Positions 1-8,276 of a stretch of 22,662 nt of DNA are shown here, one piece after another. Origin of the DNA: DATJFQ01 sp035495555 (GTDB taxonomy: Bacteria; Acidobacteriota; Vicinamibacteria; Vicinamibacterales; 2-12-FULL-66-21); contig DATJFQ010000016.1 in the NCBI GenBank assembly GCA_035495555.1, positions 1-22,662 on the forward strand. The letters are read 5' to 3'. The notes below the pieces were generated by a model. The model had not been told where the DNA came from. It did not search any database and worked only from the letters and a program-made list of their open reading frames with translations. Every line of letters begins with the position of its first letter. The first letter of the stretch is position 1. The translations under genes and the position numbers were made by a program.

Positions 1-25
1 CCGATAACGCGGTCAGATCCTTCAT
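1..25 (-). CDS. 5' end of an unidentified gene leaving the window
   Basis: An ATG on the minus strand at 25 opens a frame that is free of stops to the window edge and reads MKDLTALS. Only eight codons are visible, so no function can be given. It lies 32 bases downstream of the ROK kinase stop on the same strand, so it may be the last gene of that run or have its own promoter (a TACAAT hexamer sits 11 bases before the ATG). No clear Shine-Dalgarno sequence is seen. It could also be a chance start. Confidence 0.35.
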
Positions 26-36
26 GGGGTGTCTCT

Positions 37-42
37 ATTGTA
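37..42 (-). promoter_or_regulatory. Possible -10 element for the left-edge gene
   Basis: TACAAT on the minus strand matches TATAAT at five of six positions and lies in the 32-base gap after the ROK kinase. I found no convincing -35 element at 16 to 18 bases. A start of transcription here would leave a leader of only a few bases before the ATG at 25. Confidence 0.2.
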
Positions 43-57
43 CTAAGCTCGCCAAGC

Positions 58-960
58 TCATTCATTCCAGAGCCACGCGGCGCCCCGCACCCCGCTGGAA
101 TCGCCGTGACGGGCTTTCACCAGCGGGGTCGCCACGGAATCGGAGAACACCCACTTCTGCCAGAGGCTCGGGACGCGCTCGTAAATACGGTCGATGTTGG
201 ACAGCCCGCCGCCGAGCACGATCACGTCAGGATCCAGCACGTTGATGATGCTCGCAAGCGCGCGAGCCATCCGGTCACAGTACCGTTGAAGCGCCGCCAG
301 TGCAGCAGGATCGCCCTCGTCTGCGAGTCGCGCTATCTCGGCAGCGGCATGGCCGTGACCGATCCCGCGAATCTTCGCATCGGTCCTTTGCAGGCCCGAG
401 CCCGACAGGAACGTCTCGATGCACCCACTGAGGCCGCAGTAGCACGGCTCACCTGGCAGTTCGTCCGCGGATGGCCACGGCAGCGGATTGTGACCCCATT
501 CGCCTGCGACCGCGTTCGGGCCGACGACCACACGCCGCTGGACGACGACACCGCCCCCCGTGCCGGTGCCGATGATGACGCCGAAGACGACCGGCGCGCC
601 TGCAGCGGCGCCGTCGGTCGCCTCGGACAGCGCGAAGCAGTTGGCGTCGTTCGCGAGCCGGACGGGACGGCTCAGGGCTGCCGCCAGATCGCGATCGAAG
701 GGGCGGCCGTTCAACCAGGTGGAATTCGCGTTCTTCACGAGCCCCGACGCGGGCGAGATCGTGCCAGGGATACCGATGCCAACACTGCCTCTCGCGCCGA
801 CGGAGCGTTCCGCGGCATCGACCAACGCTTTGATGGCGCCGACAGTGCCGTCGTAACTGCCGCGGGGTGTATCGACGCGGCGGCGGAAGAGTTCGACGCC
901 GTTTTCGCCGAGCGCGACCGCTTCGATTTTCGTTCCCCCGAGGTCGATGCCGATGCGCAC
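58..960 (-). CDS. ROK-family sugar kinase (fructokinase/N-acetylglucosamine kinase type)
   Basis: This gene encodes a cytoplasmic ATP-dependent hexose kinase of the ROK family, about 300 residues, the usual length. Visible signatures are the N-terminal phosphate loop DLGGTK (residues 6-11), the catalytic pair ND (104-105), the glycine-rich GTGTGGG (131-137), EWGH (154-157), and the zinc site made by His157 and the CYCGLSGC segment (Cys173, 175, 180). The GEWGHNPLPWP plus CYCG pattern resembles the Mak/NagK branch, so fructose or N-acetylglucosamine is the likely substrate, but the sequence does not settle it. I chose the GTG at 960 because it gives the usual MRIGIDLGGTK start one base after the HAD stop; a TTG at 975 would add five residues. 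It is third in a minus-strand run with the HAD phosphatase and the FAD oxidoreductase. Confidence 0.9.
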   Translation of the reverse strand: MRIGIDLGGTKIEAVALGENGVELFRRRVDTPRGSYDGTVGAIKALVDAAERSVGARGSVGIGIPGTISPASGLVKNANSTWLNGRPFDRDLAAALSRPVRLANDANCFALSEATDGAAAGAPVVFGVIIGTGTGGGVVVQRRVVVGPNAVAGEWGHNPLPWPSADELPGEPCYCGLSGCIETFLSGSGLQRTDAKIRGIGHGHAAAEIARLADEGDPAALAALQRYCDRMARALASIINVLDPDVIVLGGGLSNIDRIYERVPSLWQKWVFSDSVATPLVKARHGDSSGVRGAAWLWNE

Positions 961-961
961 G

Positions 962-1702
962 TCAGTCGGCGGCAAGGATGACAGGGACGGTCACGTCGAC
1001 CGGCGTCAACCGGTTGATCGCGATGACACCGGGTGGCGTGGATGGCTGCTCGTGACCGTAACGGTTGAACCACACGGTGCGAATGCCGGCGGCACGCGCG
1101 CCTTCGATGTCGTTGGCCCACGAATCGCCGACCATGACGGCCTCGTCGGCCCGCACACCAAGCCGCTCCAAGGCAATCCGGAAAATCTCTGGATCGGGTT
1201 TCGACGTGCCGACGTCCTCCGACGCGACGAGGGTATCGACGTACTGCGTGAGGCCGCACACGCGCAGTTTGTCCTGCTGCTCGCCGAGCAGGTTGTTCGT
1301 CACAATCGCAATCGCGACGGAACTCCGAAGATCTGCGAGCAGATCGACCGCGCCCTCGATCGCCCGGCGTGCACTCGAATAGCCAAGACGGTACGTCTCG
1401 GCGGCGCGGTACACGTCGGCGGGATCCAGTGTGACGCCGAGCGCCGCGAACACGCGTCGAAACCGTTCGCGCCGTGCGTCCTCGAGCGTCGCGCGGCCGG
1501 CAAGGACCTCGAGGTGCATCTCTTCGAGGTAATGCGCGTGACGGCGCTCGAACTCCGCAAAGTCCGCTTCCGAAGCAAACGCGGTGTGCACCGCGGTCAG
1601 GGCCGCACGCGCCGAGCGGCGATGATCGAACAGCGTGTCGTCGAGATCGAACAGAACTCCACGAACCTTCGAGGCGCCTCGCGTATGCTCAGCCGCGCTC
1701 AT
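962..1702 (-). CDS. HAD-superfamily hydrolase, subfamily IA (YjjG-like phosphatase)
   Basis: The gene encodes a 246-residue soluble haloacid-dehalogenase phosphatase. All four HAD motifs are present: motif I FDLDDT with the nucleophile Asp19 and the acid Asp21, motif II at Thr135 in IVTNN, motif III at Lys168 in GTSKPDP, and motif IV GDSWANDIEGA with Asp193 and Asp198. The helical cap between motifs I and II (about residues 25-125) fits subfamily IA, where YjjG/YfnB nucleotide phosphatases and phosphoglycolate phosphatases sit, so the substrate is probably a small phosphate ester. The ATG at 1702 is preferred; a GTG at 1708 would add two residues. Its start overlaps the end of the upstream oxidoreductase by 14 bases and its stop lies one base before the ROK kinase GTG, which indicates translational coupling. 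Confidence 0.88.
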   Translation of the reverse strand: MSAAEHTRGASKVRGVLFDLDDTLFDHRRSARAALTAVHTAFASEADFAEFERRHAHYLEEMHLEVLAGRATLEDARRERFRRVFAALGVTLDPADVYRAAETYRLGYSSARRAIEGAVDLLADLRSSVAIAIVTNNLLGEQQDKLRVCGLTQYVDTLVASEDVGTSKPDPEIFRIALERLGVRADEAVMVGDSWANDIEGARAAGIRTVWFNRYGHEQPSTPPGVIAINRLTPVDVTVPVILAAD

Positions 1703-2942
1703 CGGCACCTCGCCATGCGACCCACGCCAGCTTCGGCAGGAGCTTCGGAAACCGCGTCACGAGCCGCCGCCGCGCCTGCCCGTACGACAGCCGGCCGCTG
1801 GCGTACTCCACGAGCCACTGGGAGAACTCGGGCCGCGTGTTCGCCGCCGCGACGACCCCGTCCATGCGTTCGCGCGTGCGGAACAGGTAGCGCTGAATGA
1901 GCACGGAGTCGCGCAGCTCGGCGCCGATTTCGCGGCGCCACGCGCGAACGTACAGCCGTCGCGCACGGCCGGGAGAGATGACGCCCTGCGCCCGCGCGGC
2001 GAGGACCGCTGACGCCGCGAGTTCCCCCGTGACCATGGCGTAGTAAATGCCCTCTGCGGAAAACCCGTTGACGAAGCCTCCGGCGTCGCCCGCCAGCAGC
2101 ACCCGTCCCGCAGCCGTCGTCCTGAGGGGACCGCCGACGGGGATCAAAAAAGGCGTGAAGAACTCGCGGTGCGACTCCCCTTCCAGCATGCCGCGCGTTC
2201 GCAGGTACTCGACGAACTGCTGCTGGAGATCGTAGGGCGCGCGATCGACGCGTTCGCGGAAATACGAGAGCAGATAGCCGACGCCGACGTTGACGTGCGC
2301 CACCTTCGGAAAAATGTACGCGTACCCGTGCGCGCCGCCAAATCCGTAGAACACCGACAGCGTTCCCGGTTCGGTCGCGCGGAGGTGCTGAGCCGGCGCT
2401 TCCTCCATCATGTCGAGCGCGACGTGAGACGGCGGCCAGCCCGCGTTGAGGCCAAGGCGCCGCGCGACGACGCTGTTCACCCCGTCGGCGGCGATGACGA
2501 TGGGCGCTCGGAAGGACCGGCCGTCGCGCGCGCGCAGCGTCACCGCATCGGCATCCTGCGTCGCCTGGCCGATTTCGACCGGCGCCTCCAGCGTGGCGCC
2601 CGCCGCGATCGCGCGGCGCGCCAGCGCGCCGTCGAATTCGAGGCGGCGGATCAGCAGCACCGCAGGCGTCGGCGATTGCATCCTGAAGACGCCGCCCGAT
2701 GGACCCTCGAGATACAGGTCCGACACAGGGTGCGTGTCGATCCCGGAGAAGATCGCGGGCGACCATGGAAACCGCGTCAGCACGCGCGCGCTGAGTCCCC
2801 CGCCGCACGGTTTGTTGCGCGGCAGCGCCGCGCGCTCGAGCAGCAGCACGCGAACGCCGGCCGCCGCCAGTCGCGCCGCGGCGGTCGCGCCCGCAGGCCC
2901 GGCGCCCGCGACGATCACGTCGGCGTCGTGATTCGTGCTCAT
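1689..2942 (-). CDS. FAD-dependent oxidoreductase, geranylgeranyl reductase family
   Basis: This 417-residue protein has the hallmarks of the geranylgeranyl-reductase/aromatic-hydroxylase flavoprotein fold. An N-terminal Rossmann motif GAGPAG (13-18) binds the ADP part of FAD, KPCGGGLS (44-51) is the family's conserved loop near the flavin, ADGVNS (152-157) and GRVLLAGDAGGF (279-290) are the middle and C-terminal FAD motifs. Such enzymes reduce prenyl double bonds of quinone side chains, archaeal-type lipids or carotenoid-like isoprenoids; no substrate can be read here. The frame is open upstream to 3077, but the ATG at 2942 gives the expected start just before the FAD motif, and the extra 45 residues would lie antisense to the PilZ gene. 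It heads the run with the HAD phosphatase and ROK kinase and starts 14 bases from the divergent PilZ gene. Confidence 0.85.
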   Translation of the reverse strand: MSTNHDADVIVAGAGPAGATAAARLAAAGVRVLLLERAALPRNKPCGGGLSARVLTRFPWSPAIFSGIDTHPVSDLYLEGPSGGVFRMQSPTPAVLLIRRLEFDGALARRAIAAGATLEAPVEIGQATQDADAVTLRARDGRSFRAPIVIAADGVNSVVARRLGLNAGWPPSHVALDMMEEAPAQHLRATEPGTLSVFYGFGGAHGYAYIFPKVAHVNVGVGYLLSYFRERVDRAPYDLQQQFVEYLRTRGMLEGESHREFFTPFLIPVGGPLRTTAAGRVLLAGDAGGFVNGFSAEGIYYAMVTGELAASAVLAARAQGVISPGRARRLYVRAWRREIGAELRDSVLIQRYLFRTRERMDGVVAAANTRPEFSQWLVEYASGRLSYGQARRRLVTRFPKLLPKLAWVAWRGADERG

Positions 2943-2944
2943 GC

Positions 2945-2950
2945 TAGACT
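2945..2950 (+). promoter_or_regulatory. Possible -10 element for the PilZ gene
   Basis: TAGACT lies inside the 14-base gap between two divergent start codons, six bases before the PilZ ATG at 2957. With normal -10 geometry, transcription would start at or next to the ATG, giving a leaderless message. No -35 consensus is evident. It resembles the TAGAAT and TAGATT hexamers before other genes in this window. Confidence 0.25.
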
Positions 2951-2956
2951 GGCGCG

Positions 2957-3637
2957 ATGCCCGATGCCGTTGTGATTTCCGCAGAGGCTTTGATGCAGGA
3001 GTTGGTCGAGCGGCTCCGCCTCGAAGGCGTGGAAGGCGATCTGCGAACCTTCCCCGACTCGGAACCCATCCCGGCACTGCAGGCGATCATCCAGGCGCCT
3101 CCCGATCTGATCGTGCTCGAACGGCTGTTCGCCGCAACGCCTCGCGGTGCGGCGCTGATCAATCGCATCAAAACGGATCCCGCGCTCGGCACGTGTGAAG
3201 TACGCGTCCTCTCGCACTCCGGCGATTACGCGCGTGTCGTCGTGGCGCCGACGCAGCCCGCGGCCGCCCTTGCGGGCAGTGGCCACGCCCATGGCGGGAG
3301 CGAGGCTGCCACGGCGCCGAACATGGATTGGCACGGGACGCGCCGCGGGCAGCGGTACCACGTCCGGCCCGGCATCGAGATTCAGTTCGACGGAAATCCT
3401 GCGACGATCATCGACCTGTCCGGGTACGGCGCGCAGGTCGTCTCGCCGACCGTGCTGCGGCCGAACCAGAAGGTGCGCATCAGCCTTCCCTCCGAGGAGT
3501 TCGTGATGCGGTTCCGCGGCACGATCGTCTGGGCGCAGTTCGAGCTGACGCGCATCCCGCAGTATCGCGCCGGCGTCGAGTTCACCGATGCCGACGCCCG
3601 CGCGCTCGATCTGTTCTGCATGAAGAACAAGCAGTAG
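2957..3637 (+). CDS. PilZ-domain protein with degenerate receiver-like N-terminus
   Basis: This 226-residue cytoplasmic protein has two parts. Residues about 3-98 look like a response-regulator receiver fold, with PDLIVLERLF aligning to the strand that normally ends in the phospho-acceptor aspartate; here the position is Glu55, so normal phosphorylation is unlikely. Residues about 128-222 form a PilZ domain with both cyclic-di-GMP motifs: RRGQR (129-133, RxxxR) and DLSGYG (153-158, DxSxxG). It should therefore bind c-di-GMP and signal to motility, surface attachment or development, although the partner is unknown. A flexible Ala/Gly/His-rich linker (about 100-122) joins the two parts. It diverges from the FAD oxidoreductase and converges with purA, with 13 bases between the stops, so it is probably a single-gene unit. 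Confidence 0.85.
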   Translation: MPDAVVISAEALMQELVERLRLEGVEGDLRTFPDSEPIPALQAIIQAPPDLIVLERLFAATPRGAALINRIKTDPALGTCEVRVLSHSGDYARVVVAPTQPAAALAGSGHAHGGSEAATAPNMDWHGTRRGQRYHVRPGIEIQFDGNPATIIDLSGYGAQVVSPTVLRPNQKVRISLPSEEFVMRFRGTIVWAQFELTRIPQYRAGVEFTDADARALDLFCMKNKQ

Positions 3638-3650
3638 CACGCCTCGCCGT

Positions 3651-4955
3651 TCACCCCGCGACGGCCTGCAGTCCCCATTGATCCGCGATCGAGTGTTCCC
3701 GCAGGATCGTGTCTTCGCGCGCCGATCCCGTCGACAGGATCGCCGCCGGCACGCCGCTCAGTTCTTCGAGGCGCGAGATGTACGCCTGCGCGCGGCGCGG
3801 GAGCTGAGAGAAGCGCCGAACGCCCCTGGTCGGCTCGCGCCAGCCCTCGAACGGTTCGTAGACCGGCTCGCACGCGGCCAGTTGCACGATTTCACTCGGA
3901 AACTCCGTCAGGACGGCGCCGCCGCACCGATAGCCGGTGCAGATCTGCAGCTCCTCCATCCCATCGAGGACATCGAGCTTCGTAATCGCGAGCGCGTCGA
4001 GGCCGTTCACGCGGACGGCGTAGCGGACGGCCACGGCATCGAACCATCCGCACCGCCGCGGACGACCGGTCACCGCGCCAAATTCCTGTCCGCTCTCGCG
4101 CAGGCGATTGCCCAGCTCGCCGTGCAGCTCCGTCGGCAGCGGCCCTTCGCCCACGCGCGTCGTATACGCCTTCGCGACGCCGATCACGCCGTCGATCGCC
4201 TTCGGCGGGATCCCGAGGCCGGTGCACACGCCGCCAACCGTCGCATTGGACGAGGTCACGTATGGATAGGTGCCGTGATCGATATCCAGCAGCGTGCCCT
4301 GCGCCCCCTCGAACATGATCGACTGCCCGGCTCCCCGTGCGCGCGCGAGGAACAACGACACGTCCTTCACCCAGGGCGCCATCCGCACCCAGGCGGCGCG
4401 GAGTTCATCGAGCACCTGCGACGCTTCCATGTGCGATTCGCCAATGAGGCGGTTGCGCGCGTCGACGTTGTGCTGCACCGCGTCGGCGAGCGCGTCGACA
4501 TCCCCGAGATCGCCGACGCGGATCCCGCGCCGCGCGATCTTGTCCTCGTACGCGGGACCGATCCCGCGTGACGTCGTGCCGATCCGCCGCTCACCGCGAC
4601 GGGCTTCGCTCAGCAGATCGAGTTCGCGGTGGTACGGCAGGATGAGGTGCGCCTTGTCGCTGATGACGAGCCGATCGCCGACCGCAATCCCTGCCGCCGC
4701 CAGTTCGTCGATTTCGGCGAAGAGCGCCTGCGGATCGACGACGACGCCGTTGCCGATGACGCACGTGATGCCCGGATGCAGGATGCCGGAGGGCAGCAGC
4801 CGCAAAATGAACTTCCGGCCGTTCGCATACACGGTATGCCCGGCGTTATGTCCGCCCTGGTAGCGCGCGACGATGCGGAAGTTGGGCGTGAGCAGGTCGA
4901 CGATCTTGCCTTTGCCTTCGTCGCCCCACTGCGCGCCAAGCACGGCTATGTTCAT
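3651..4955 (-). CDS. purA: Adenylosuccinate synthetase
   Basis: PurA joins IMP and aspartate with GTP to form adenylosuccinate, the first step from IMP to AMP. The 434-residue length is typical. The N-terminus has the GTP loop QWGDEGKGK (residues 9-17) with catalytic Asp12, then QGGHNAGH (33-40) with catalytic His40. The family segments GTSRGIGPAYEDK, EGAQGTLLDIDHGTYPYVTSSN, TRVGEGP and TGRPRRCGWFD follow in order, and the C-terminus ends with a guanine-binding STGS segment. The ATG at 4955 starts MNIAVLG and is preferred over an in-frame TTG at 4964. It is divergent from hutH and convergent with the PilZ gene, so it is probably monocistronic, with a TAGAAT -10-like hexamer 18 bases upstream. 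Confidence 0.97.
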   Translation of the reverse strand: MNIAVLGAQWGDEGKGKIVDLLTPNFRIVARYQGGHNAGHTVYANGRKFILRLLPSGILHPGITCVIGNGVVVDPQALFAEIDELAAAGIAVGDRLVISDKAHLILPYHRELDLLSEARRGERRIGTTSRGIGPAYEDKIARRGIRVGDLGDVDALADAVQHNVDARNRLIGESHMEASQVLDELRAAWVRMAPWVKDVSLFLARARGAGQSIMFEGAQGTLLDIDHGTYPYVTSSNATVGGVCTGLGIPPKAIDGVIGVAKAYTTRVGEGPLPTELHGELGNRLRESGQEFGAVTGRPRRCGWFDAVAVRYAVRVNGLDALAITKLDVLDGMEELQICTGYRCGGAVLTEFPSEIVQLAACEPVYEPFEGWREPTRGVRRFSQLPRRAQAYISRLEELSGVPAAILSTGSAREDTILREHSIADQWGLQAVAG

Positions 4956-4973
4956 GCGTCTCAATCCCGCAGT

Positions 4974-4979
4974 ATTCTA
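4974..4979 (-). promoter_or_regulatory. Possible -10 element for purA (partly symmetric with hutH)
   Basis: TAGAAT on the minus strand lies 18 bases before the purA ATG and matches the -10 consensus at five of six positions. Shifted by one base, the plus strand reads TATTCT (4973-4978), a weaker -10 for hutH 12 bases before its ATG. One AT-rich spot in a 35-base intergenic region could thus serve both genes. No -35 box is clear on either strand. Confidence 0.3.
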
Positions 4980-4990
4980 CCTTCAAACGC

Positions 4991-6511
4991 ATGATTCCTC
5001 TCGACGGTGAGACGCTCACACTCGAACAGCTCGCGCTGATTGCGGACGCGCGCGAGGCCGCCGCGCTCGCTGCGCCGGCCGCGGAAGCCGTCGACGACGC
5101 GCGCGCGGTGGTCGATCGACTCGCGGCGGGCGACGCCGCGGTCTACGGCGTCAACACGGGCTTTGGATCGCTCGCCGAAGTCAGCATCCCGCGTTCGGAG
5201 CTGGGTGCGCTGCAGCGCAACCTGCTGCGCAGTCACGCGGCCGGCGTCGGCGAGCCGCTGTCGACCCGATCGGTTCGCGCGATGATGGCGCTTCGCGCGA
5301 ACGTGCTGGCGAAAGGCTACTCGGGAATCAGGCGGGCGACGCTCGAAACGCTCATAGCGGCGTTGAACGCGGGCGTCCATCCCGTTGTCCCGAGCCGCGG
5401 ATCGGTAGGTGCCAGCGGCGATCTGGCGCCGTTGGCGCATCTCGCGCTCGTCCTGATCGGCGAGGGCTGCGCCACGCTCGGCGACGATCCGGCCGTCGTC
5501 TCGGGGCGTGAGGCGCTCGAGCGCGCACACCTCGCGCCGGTCGATCTCGAGGCGAAGGAAGGACTCGCGCTCATCAATGGCACGCAGGCGTCGACCGCGA
5601 TTGCCGCGCTGGCGCTCCTCGGCGCTGAACGCCTGGCCAGAGCCGCAGACATCGCCGCCGCGCTGTCGATCGACAGCCTGCGCGGGTCGCGGCATCCGTT
5701 CGAAGCGCGGCTGCACGACGCGCGCCCCCATCCCGGGCAGCGCACGTCGGCCGGCAATCTGTTCCGGCTGCTTCACGGGAGCGCGATCAACAAGTCCCAC
5801 GAGGGCTGCGGACGCGTGCAGGATGCGTACTCGCTGCGGTGTGCGCCGCAGGTGCACGGCGCCGCACGCGACGCGTTCGCGTACGTGCGTCGCACGCTGG
5901 AGATCGAGTCCAACGCCGCGACCGACAACCCGATGGTGTTCGCGCGATCCGGCGAGATCGTCTCGGGGGGCAACTTTCATGGCGCTCCGGTCGCGCTGGC
6001 GGCGGACATGACGGTCATCGCGATTCAGCAGCTCGCCACGATCTCCGAACGGCGCGCCGATCGGCTGGTGAATCCGGCGCTCAGCGGCCTCGAACCGTTC
6101 CTCACGCGGGACAGCGGCCTGCAATCGGGCTACATGATCGCGCAGGTCAGCGCGGCCGCGCTCGTGTCAGAGTTGAAGACCATTGCGCATCCGTCATCGG
6201 TGGATACGATTCCGACATCCGCGAACCGCGAAGACCACGTCAGCATGAGCATGGCAGCCGCCCTTCGGGCGGAGCGCGCATTGCATCTCGCGACGCGCGT
6301 GATCGCGATCGAGATCCTGCTCGCCTCGCAGGCGATCGATCTGCTCGCGCCGCTCACCACGTCGGCTCCGCTCGGCTCGGCACACGCGTTCGTGCGCAGC
6401 GGCGTCCCGACGCTGACCGTCGATCGTCCGCCGGCGCCCGACATCGAGTGGATTTCTCGCGCGATTTCCGATGGGGCGTTCGAACGCGCGTGCTCGGCGG
6501 AAGTCAAGTAA
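4991..6511 (+). CDS. hutH: Histidine ammonia-lyase
   Basis: HutH removes ammonia from L-histidine to give trans-urocanate, the first step of histidine degradation. The 506-residue protein has the Ala141-Ser142-Gly143 triad within GSVGASGDLAPL that cyclises to the MIO electrophile, the catalytic Tyr53 in VYGVNTGFG, and the FHGAPVALAADM and SREDHVSM-like (here NREDHVSM) segments typical of this family rather than of phenylalanine or tyrosine lyases. It starts with ATG, without an obvious Shine-Dalgarno sequence, 35 bases from divergent purA. hutU follows after 85 bases and carries the next enzyme. No hutI, hutG or hutF lies in the window, so the rest of the pathway must be elsewhere. Confidence 0.97.
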   Translation: MIPLDGETLTLEQLALIADAREAAALAAPAAEAVDDARAVVDRLAAGDAAVYGVNTGFGSLAEVSIPRSELGALQRNLLRSHAAGVGEPLSTRSVRAMMALRANVLAKGYSGIRRATLETLIAALNAGVHPVVPSRGSVGASGDLAPLAHLALVLIGEGCATLGDDPAVVSGREALERAHLAPVDLEAKEGLALINGTQASTAIAALALLGAERLARAADIAAALSIDSLRGSRHPFEARLHDARPHPGQRTSAGNLFRLLHGSAINKSHEGCGRVQDAYSLRCAPQVHGAARDAFAYVRRTLEIESNAATDNPMVFARSGEIVSGGNFHGAPVALAADMTVIAIQQLATISERRADRLVNPALSGLEPFLTRDSGLQSGYMIAQVSAAALVSELKTIAHPSSVDTIPTSANREDHVSMSMAAALRAERALHLATRVIAIEILLASQAIDLLAPLTTSAPLGSAHAFVRSGVPTLTVDRPPAPDIEWISRAISDGAFERACSAEVK

Positions 6512-6530
6512 GAAATTTTTCAGAATCGAA

Positions 6531-6559
6531 TTGACAACGCGTGCGTACGTTTTTAGATT
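6531..6559 (+). promoter_or_regulatory. Candidate sigma-70-type promoter for hutU
   Basis: In the 85-base AT-rich gap after hutH, a perfect TTGACA (6531-6536) is followed after 17 bases by TAGATT (6554-6559), four of six matches to TATAAT. This is the only place in the window where I found both boxes at standard spacing. It would give hutU and the ATPase behind it a start independent of hutH, with a leader of about 30 bases. Confidence 0.45.
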
Positions 6560-6596
6560 TCTATCCTTCCGCTTCTGCACAACGGCGTTCCCATTC

Positions 6597-8276
6597 ATGA
6601 GTACGGTCAGTCGACACGTCAGCGCGCCCCGCGGGGCGGCCATCACCTGCAAAGGGTGGCCGCAGGAAGCCGCCATGCGGATGCTGATGAACAATCTCGA
6701 CCCCGCCGTCGCCGAGCGTCCCGAGGATCTCATCGTGTACGGCGGTTCGGGGCGCGCCGCGCGGTCCTGGGAAGCCTTCGACGCGATCGTCTCCACGCTG
6801 AAGCGCCTCGAGCACGACGAGACGCTGCTCGTCCAGTCCGGCAAGCCTGTCGCCGTGTTCCGCACCCATCCGTGGGCGCCTCGCGTCGTGATCGCCAACG
6901 CCATGCTGGTGCCCGCGTGGGCGACCTGGGACGTCTTTCGCGATCTCGAAGATCGCGGGTTGACGATGTACGGCCAGATGACGGCGGGAAGCTGGATCTA
7001 CATCGGCACGCAGGGGATTCTCCAGGGCACGTACGAAACGCTCGCGGAACTGGCTCGCCGGCATTTCAACGGATCGCTGGCCGGCCGGCTGGTCGTCACC
7101 GCAGGGCTTGGCGGCATGGGGGGCGCTCAACCGCTCGCCGTGACGATGAACGAAGGCGTTGCCATCGTCGTCGAAGTCGACCCCGCTCGCATCGAACGGC
7201 GTCTCGCGACGCGGTACGTCGATGAGTGCGCCGACTCGCTGGACGATGCCCTGGCGCGCGCGAATGCGGCCCTCGGGGATCGCCGGCCGCGATCGATTGC
7301 CCTCCGGGGCAACGCGGCTGACGTCCTCCCCGAACTCGCTCGCCGCGGCATCGTCCCCGACGTGCTCACGGATCAGACGTCGGCGCACGATGCGCGGAAC
7401 GGATACGTGCCGAACGGGATGACGCTGGCGGAAGCCGAGGCGCTTCGCCGAGCACATCCCGACGCCTACGTCGCACGCGCGATGGACGCGATGGCGACGC
7501 ACGTGCGCGCCATGCTCGATCTGCAGCGCGCCGGCGCGGTGGCGTTCGACTACGGCAACAACATCCGCGCGCAGGCGGAGAAGGCGGGGGTGGCCGACGC
7601 GTTCGACATCCCGGGCTTCGTGCCCGAATACATCAGGCCGCTCTTCTGCGAGGGCAAAGGGCCGTTCCGGTGGGCGGCGCTCTCCGGCGATCCCGCGGAC
7701 ATTGCCGTCACCGACCGCCTCGCGCTCGACATGTTCAAGGACGACCAGGCGCTGTGCCGCTGGATTCGGCTCGCCTCCGAACGTGTGGCGTTCCAGGGCC
7801 TGCCCGCCCGGATCTTCTGGCTCGGCTACGGGGACCGTGCGCGGTTCGGCCTCGCGATCAACGACCTCGTGCGTCGCGGCGAGATCTCCGCGCCGATCGT
7901 GATCGGGCGGGACCACCTCGACACGGGATCCGTCGCATCGCCCAACCGCGAAACGGAAGGCATGCGCGACGGCAGCGATGCGATCGCGGACTGGCCCATT
8001 CTCAACGCGCTGCTGAACACCTCGTCGGGCGCGACGTGGGTGTCGGTCCACCACGGCGGCGGCGTCGGGATCGGCTACTCGATCCACGCCGGAATGGTCG
8101 TCGTCGCCGACGGCACGCGGGAAGCCGACGAGAAACTGCAGCGCGTGCTCACCAATGATCCGGGATCAGGCGTCGCGCGGCATGCCGACGCCGGCTATCC
8201 TGAAGCGATCGCGACCGCGCGTGCGCGAGGTATTGATATTCCGATGGCGACAGGCGGCGGAGGCAGTCGGAAATGA
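6597..8276 (+). CDS. hutU: Urocanate hydratase
   Basis: HutU converts urocanate to imidazolonepropionate using NAD+ as an electrophilic cofactor. The 559-residue length fits. Visible family segments are GRAARSWEAFD near the N-terminus, AGSWIYIGTQGILQGTYET (130-148), the NAD-binding glycine stretch GLGGMGGAQP (170-179), DQTSAHDARNGY (259-270), FCEGKGPFRW (350-359), and the C-terminal GRDHLDTGSVASPNRETEGM and HHGGGVGIGYS. The classic urocanase signature FQGLPxRICW appears as FQGLPARIFW: the family cysteine is Phe407. The frame is open to 6471, but ATG 6597 gives the expected start after the promoter-like region. The last codons overlap the next gene in an ATGA arrangement. Confidence 0.95.
   Translation: MSTVSRHVSAPRGAAITCKGWPQEAAMRMLMNNLDPAVAERPEDLIVYGGSGRAARSWEAFDAIVSTLKRLEHDETLLVQSGKPVAVFRTHPWAPRVVIANAMLVPAWATWDVFRDLEDRGLTMYGQMTAGSWIYIGTQGILQGTYETLAELARRHFNGSLAGRLVVTAGLGGMGGAQPLAVTMNEGVAIVVEVDPARIERRLATRYVDECADSLDDALARANAALGDRRPRSIALRGNAADVLPELARRGIVPDVLTDQTSAHDARNGYVPNGMTLAEAEALRRAHPDAYVARAMDAMATHVRAMLDLQRAGAVAFDYGNNIRAQAEKAGVADAFDIPGFVPEYIRPLFCEGKGPFRWAALSGDPADIAVTDRLALDMFKDDQALCRWIRLASERVAFQGLPARIFWLGYGDRARFGLAINDLVRRGEISAPIVIGRDHLDTGSVASPNRETEGMRDGSDAIADWPILNALLNTSSGATWVSVHHGGGVGIGYSIHAGMVVVADGTREADEKLQRVLTNDPGSGVARHADAGYPEAIATARARGIDIPMATGGGGSRK

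Noticed and set aside
2943..3077. A 45-residue N-terminal extension of the FAD oxidoreductase
   Set aside because: The extension is antisense to the PilZ gene, Arg/Pro-rich and lacks homology-like features; ATG 2942 gives the expected start before the FAD motif.
4961..6124. A 387-codon minus-strand open frame
   Set aside because: Antisense shadow of hutH with no recognisable domain.
6561..8087. A 508-codon minus-strand open frame
   Set aside because: It lies antisense to hutU, which has complete family motifs, and its product is low-complexity Arg/His/Asp-rich.
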